Shown here: in pieces, positions 61,761 through 64,000 of the stretch | Layout: each line of letters begins with the position of its first letter | Numbering within the stretch: position 1 is the stretch's first letter | Assembly (NCBI GenBank): GCA_016801885.1 | Contig: CM028889.1 | Coordinates: 6,487,501-6,551,500 of the forward strand | Reading direction: 5' to 3' | From: Toxotes chatareus | Taxonomy: Eukaryota; Chordata; Actinopteri; Toxotidae | DNA length: 64,000 bases | Program-made: the position numbers and the translations under genes | Notes under the pieces: generated by a model | Seen by the model: only the letters and a program-made list of their open reading frames with translations | What the model was told of the DNA's origin: nothing | The model's database searches: none

Positions 61761-64000
61761 TTTACACCACAGCGACACCTGCAGGAGGGAGGGAGAAGTG
61801 CACCACCATCCACTCATCTTTGAAACTAATATGAAAGCTGCATTTAAAGAGTAAGGCCCACTGAGACTGCATCCCTGACTGTGTACACTTAAATGTGCGT
61901 GTTGATGCAAATAAACATTTCATATTATAAGTCAGCCAATGAAGAATAAATTGCATCACTGACAGAGGGATCATTTTTGCTTTGTTTGAGCACTTTCTGA
62001 TCATTCATGATAGCAATGTTAGTATGTAATCTGATGGGAAGAGGCCTTAACACTTAAGACCTTAACTATAAGTGTTAAAGAAGGGTTTTTCCAACACTTC
62101 CTTAACAGTTATTGTTGGCATTCAGTACTACTAACAGTGTGTGAACCAAAATAAAGGAGAGAAGGAGTAAGAGAGTCCACAGATGCTTGAGTAACAACTG
62201 AAGAGTTCTGCATCTTTCATCAGTTACTTTGTTTATGGAGATCATTATTACATCTGCATAATATCTGTGAGGCATCCATGAAGAAGTGTCATTCAAGAAG
62301 CAAAATCTGTTTCATTTACCCCCAGGAACATTTTTGGGAGAAACCCATGACATTAATGCATTAAATCAGAATCACAAATGATTGTATCAGAGAATCCAAC
62401 TCTACAACACTCACGTAGCCACGTTCTGGGTTTTAAATGAAAGTTTGGGAAGCCTACACACAGGAACAAGCACAAAGCACAAGTGTTCAACCTTCAGCAT
62501 ATCTGTGTTCAGTTTTACAGCAGCACTGTCAAAGTCCAAATACAAAACACACCATAAAATATGAAAAGTAATTTCCCTGCCAAATTTTGGTGTGAGTGTG
62601 GTCCGTTGAACATCCTGATCAAACAATACAGAGAGGGAAGTTTCGTTGACACATCTGGTGGTTTCATGTTTCAGGAAGTATGTTGAATCAGCACTTTGTG
62701 AATATTATTTTTTGTTTTGTGAGAAAAGTTTGCTTCAAAGCTTCAATCTGGAGAAAGCTCTCCCTCACAGATCCAAGCTGGGCCAGACAAGCATGGTTCA
62801 AACCTACAGAAACTTTTTTCTAATTTGAATAAAATTCCCTAATTTTCCCAAGAACACCACATGAATCAGCCTGAGACATGGGAAAATGTGTGTACAATGA
62901 AAAGAGGGATGAACATTTTATTTGCTGCAGTGCTGTGGCAGGGATCTTAGTTTGAGTTTGCCAGTCAAGCAAATGATAAATATCCTCAATGAAGCATGAA
63001 AGAACCAAATACAGAATATACTGTACATGATAAAAGTGTGGAAAAAGGTGTTTTTGTAGAGCTAGTTTGTGAGTCGGCCAAAATAATCACAACTTCAAGA
63101 GCAGAACTTGATGAAACAACCGTGGCAGAGGAATTCATTTCAGACATCGGTTAAGATTCTGTCATAACGGGAGCGATCAAACACTCCATGCAGCTCCTAA
63201 TCTCTTATTATTCTTGTACATTTGACCGTGTATGACGACATCTGCTCCAGCTGAGAGCGTCAGTAGCCTTGTGAAAGCCCTCTCTCACTGCCTGACTTCC
63301 CAGAGAGCACAGAATGATGGGGGGTGGGATTTCATTACAGTCTAAAGTAAATATCATCATATAAGGAAAAAAAAAAAACAAGTGCCTGGGGTCCTGAGAA
63401 GCACAGCAGTCTGCTCATCCACCCTGCCTGATCAAAAGAGAACAACACGCAGCTCTGTTACAGCTCGGGGCTCTTCTTCTCTTCTCTTGTTTGGGCAGCA
63501 GGTGTCTCGCTGTGTGTTACGAGGTATTTGACTCTGACTGTGTGTCTAATGCTGAGCAGAGAGCTTCACACGTGTTGTGTGTGTGGGAACAGGAAGGGGT
63601 GCAGGGTTCAGAGTTCAACTGAAAGAAAAGGAGATGGATAGTCACTCTCACTGAGCAGGCAGCAATTCACCTGGTAGTTGCACTTTTGTCCTTCTGAAGG
63701 ATCCCAGTTCGTGTCCCCTTTGGCATGCACCCGCCCCTGCTGAATTGTTTATGAGCCAGTAAGCTTCCCAAATGGGTCAGTAGTAACAAAAAGGAAAAAT
63801 GGCTCCACTCCCTCTTTTCTTTGTGCAGAACTGAGACCCATAACTCTGCCGTTCTGTAGATGTAACGCTGACACACCCTGAGAAAAACCATCTGCAGTCA
63901 GTTTACCATCATTTCAAGTTCTGGTACAACCTGTTGGTTTTCATCGCACCTTAATGACAGTGATGTAAAAGAAACATGAACACGGATTAGAGACAAATTA
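61761..64000. other. gmds 5' flanking sequence, no gene recognised
   Basis: This is about 2.2 kb upstream of the gmds promoter. Open frames here are short (80 codons or fewer) and resemble no protein family I know. A second CCAAT box is at 61936-61940. The stretch is moderately AT-rich with no long microsatellite or recognisable transposon. If gene order follows other vertebrates, the next gene on this side is well outside the window. Confidence 0.6.

Noticed and set aside
1..64000. CRISPR arrays, operons, phage or bacterial genes
   Set aside because: Nothing of the kind is present. The intron-exon structure and repeats are those of a vertebrate genome.

Overview
The window is vertebrate genomic DNA, most likely from a ray-finned (percomorph-type) teleost. 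The gene is split by long GT-AG introns, there are many long (CA)n tracts, and the dispersed repeats belong to families typical of fish (hAT-type MITEs, a Tc1-like fossil, a LINE tail). I recognise one protein-coding gene: the 5' two thirds of gmds, encoding GDP-mannose 4,6-dehydratase, on the minus strand.

Seven coding exons can be placed to the base: 61515-61417, 52264-52220, 50734-50647, 49860-49751, 14019-13827, 12669-12565 and 3019-2892. All introns are GT-AG, and the phases join without a frameshift or stop to give 256 residues. These cover the TGITGQDG cofactor motif, the catalytic Thr/Glu/Tyr/Lys set and the RDWGHAKDYVE segment. The last ~115 residues, by comparison with the 372-residue human enzyme, must lie beyond base 1.

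Layout from right to left, which is gmds 5' to 3': 5' flank and promoter (64000-61516); exon 1; intron 1 (9.2 kb); exons 2-4 in a compact group (52.3-49.7 kb); a 35.7-kb intron 4; exons 5 and 6 (14.0 and 12.6 kb); a 9.5-kb intron 6; exon 7 (3.0 kb); and the start of intron 7, which runs off the left edge. No second gene, functional RNA gene or CRISPR array was recognised. Many open frames occur in the introns, but none resembles a protein I know except two transposon remnants.

The non-coding sequence holds a complete 174-bp hAT MITE with an 8-bp target duplication, a decayed Tc1-like transposon split by foreign sequence, a LINE 3' coding tail, a short ~123-bp inverted-repeat element, and at least eight diverged copies of an AT-rich 'gctgcaac...gattaatc' repeat family. 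It also holds several near-perfect hairpins, a palindromic RFX-type X-box in intron 5, an irregular repeat array near 43.9-44.6 kb, and a tangle of direct and inverted repeats in intron 1 beside exon 1. I found no evidence of a novel biological system. The best follow-up targets are the hairpins, the irregular array and possible conserved enhancers in the very large introns, because gmds lies next to the foxq1/foxf2/foxc1 cluster in other vertebrates.
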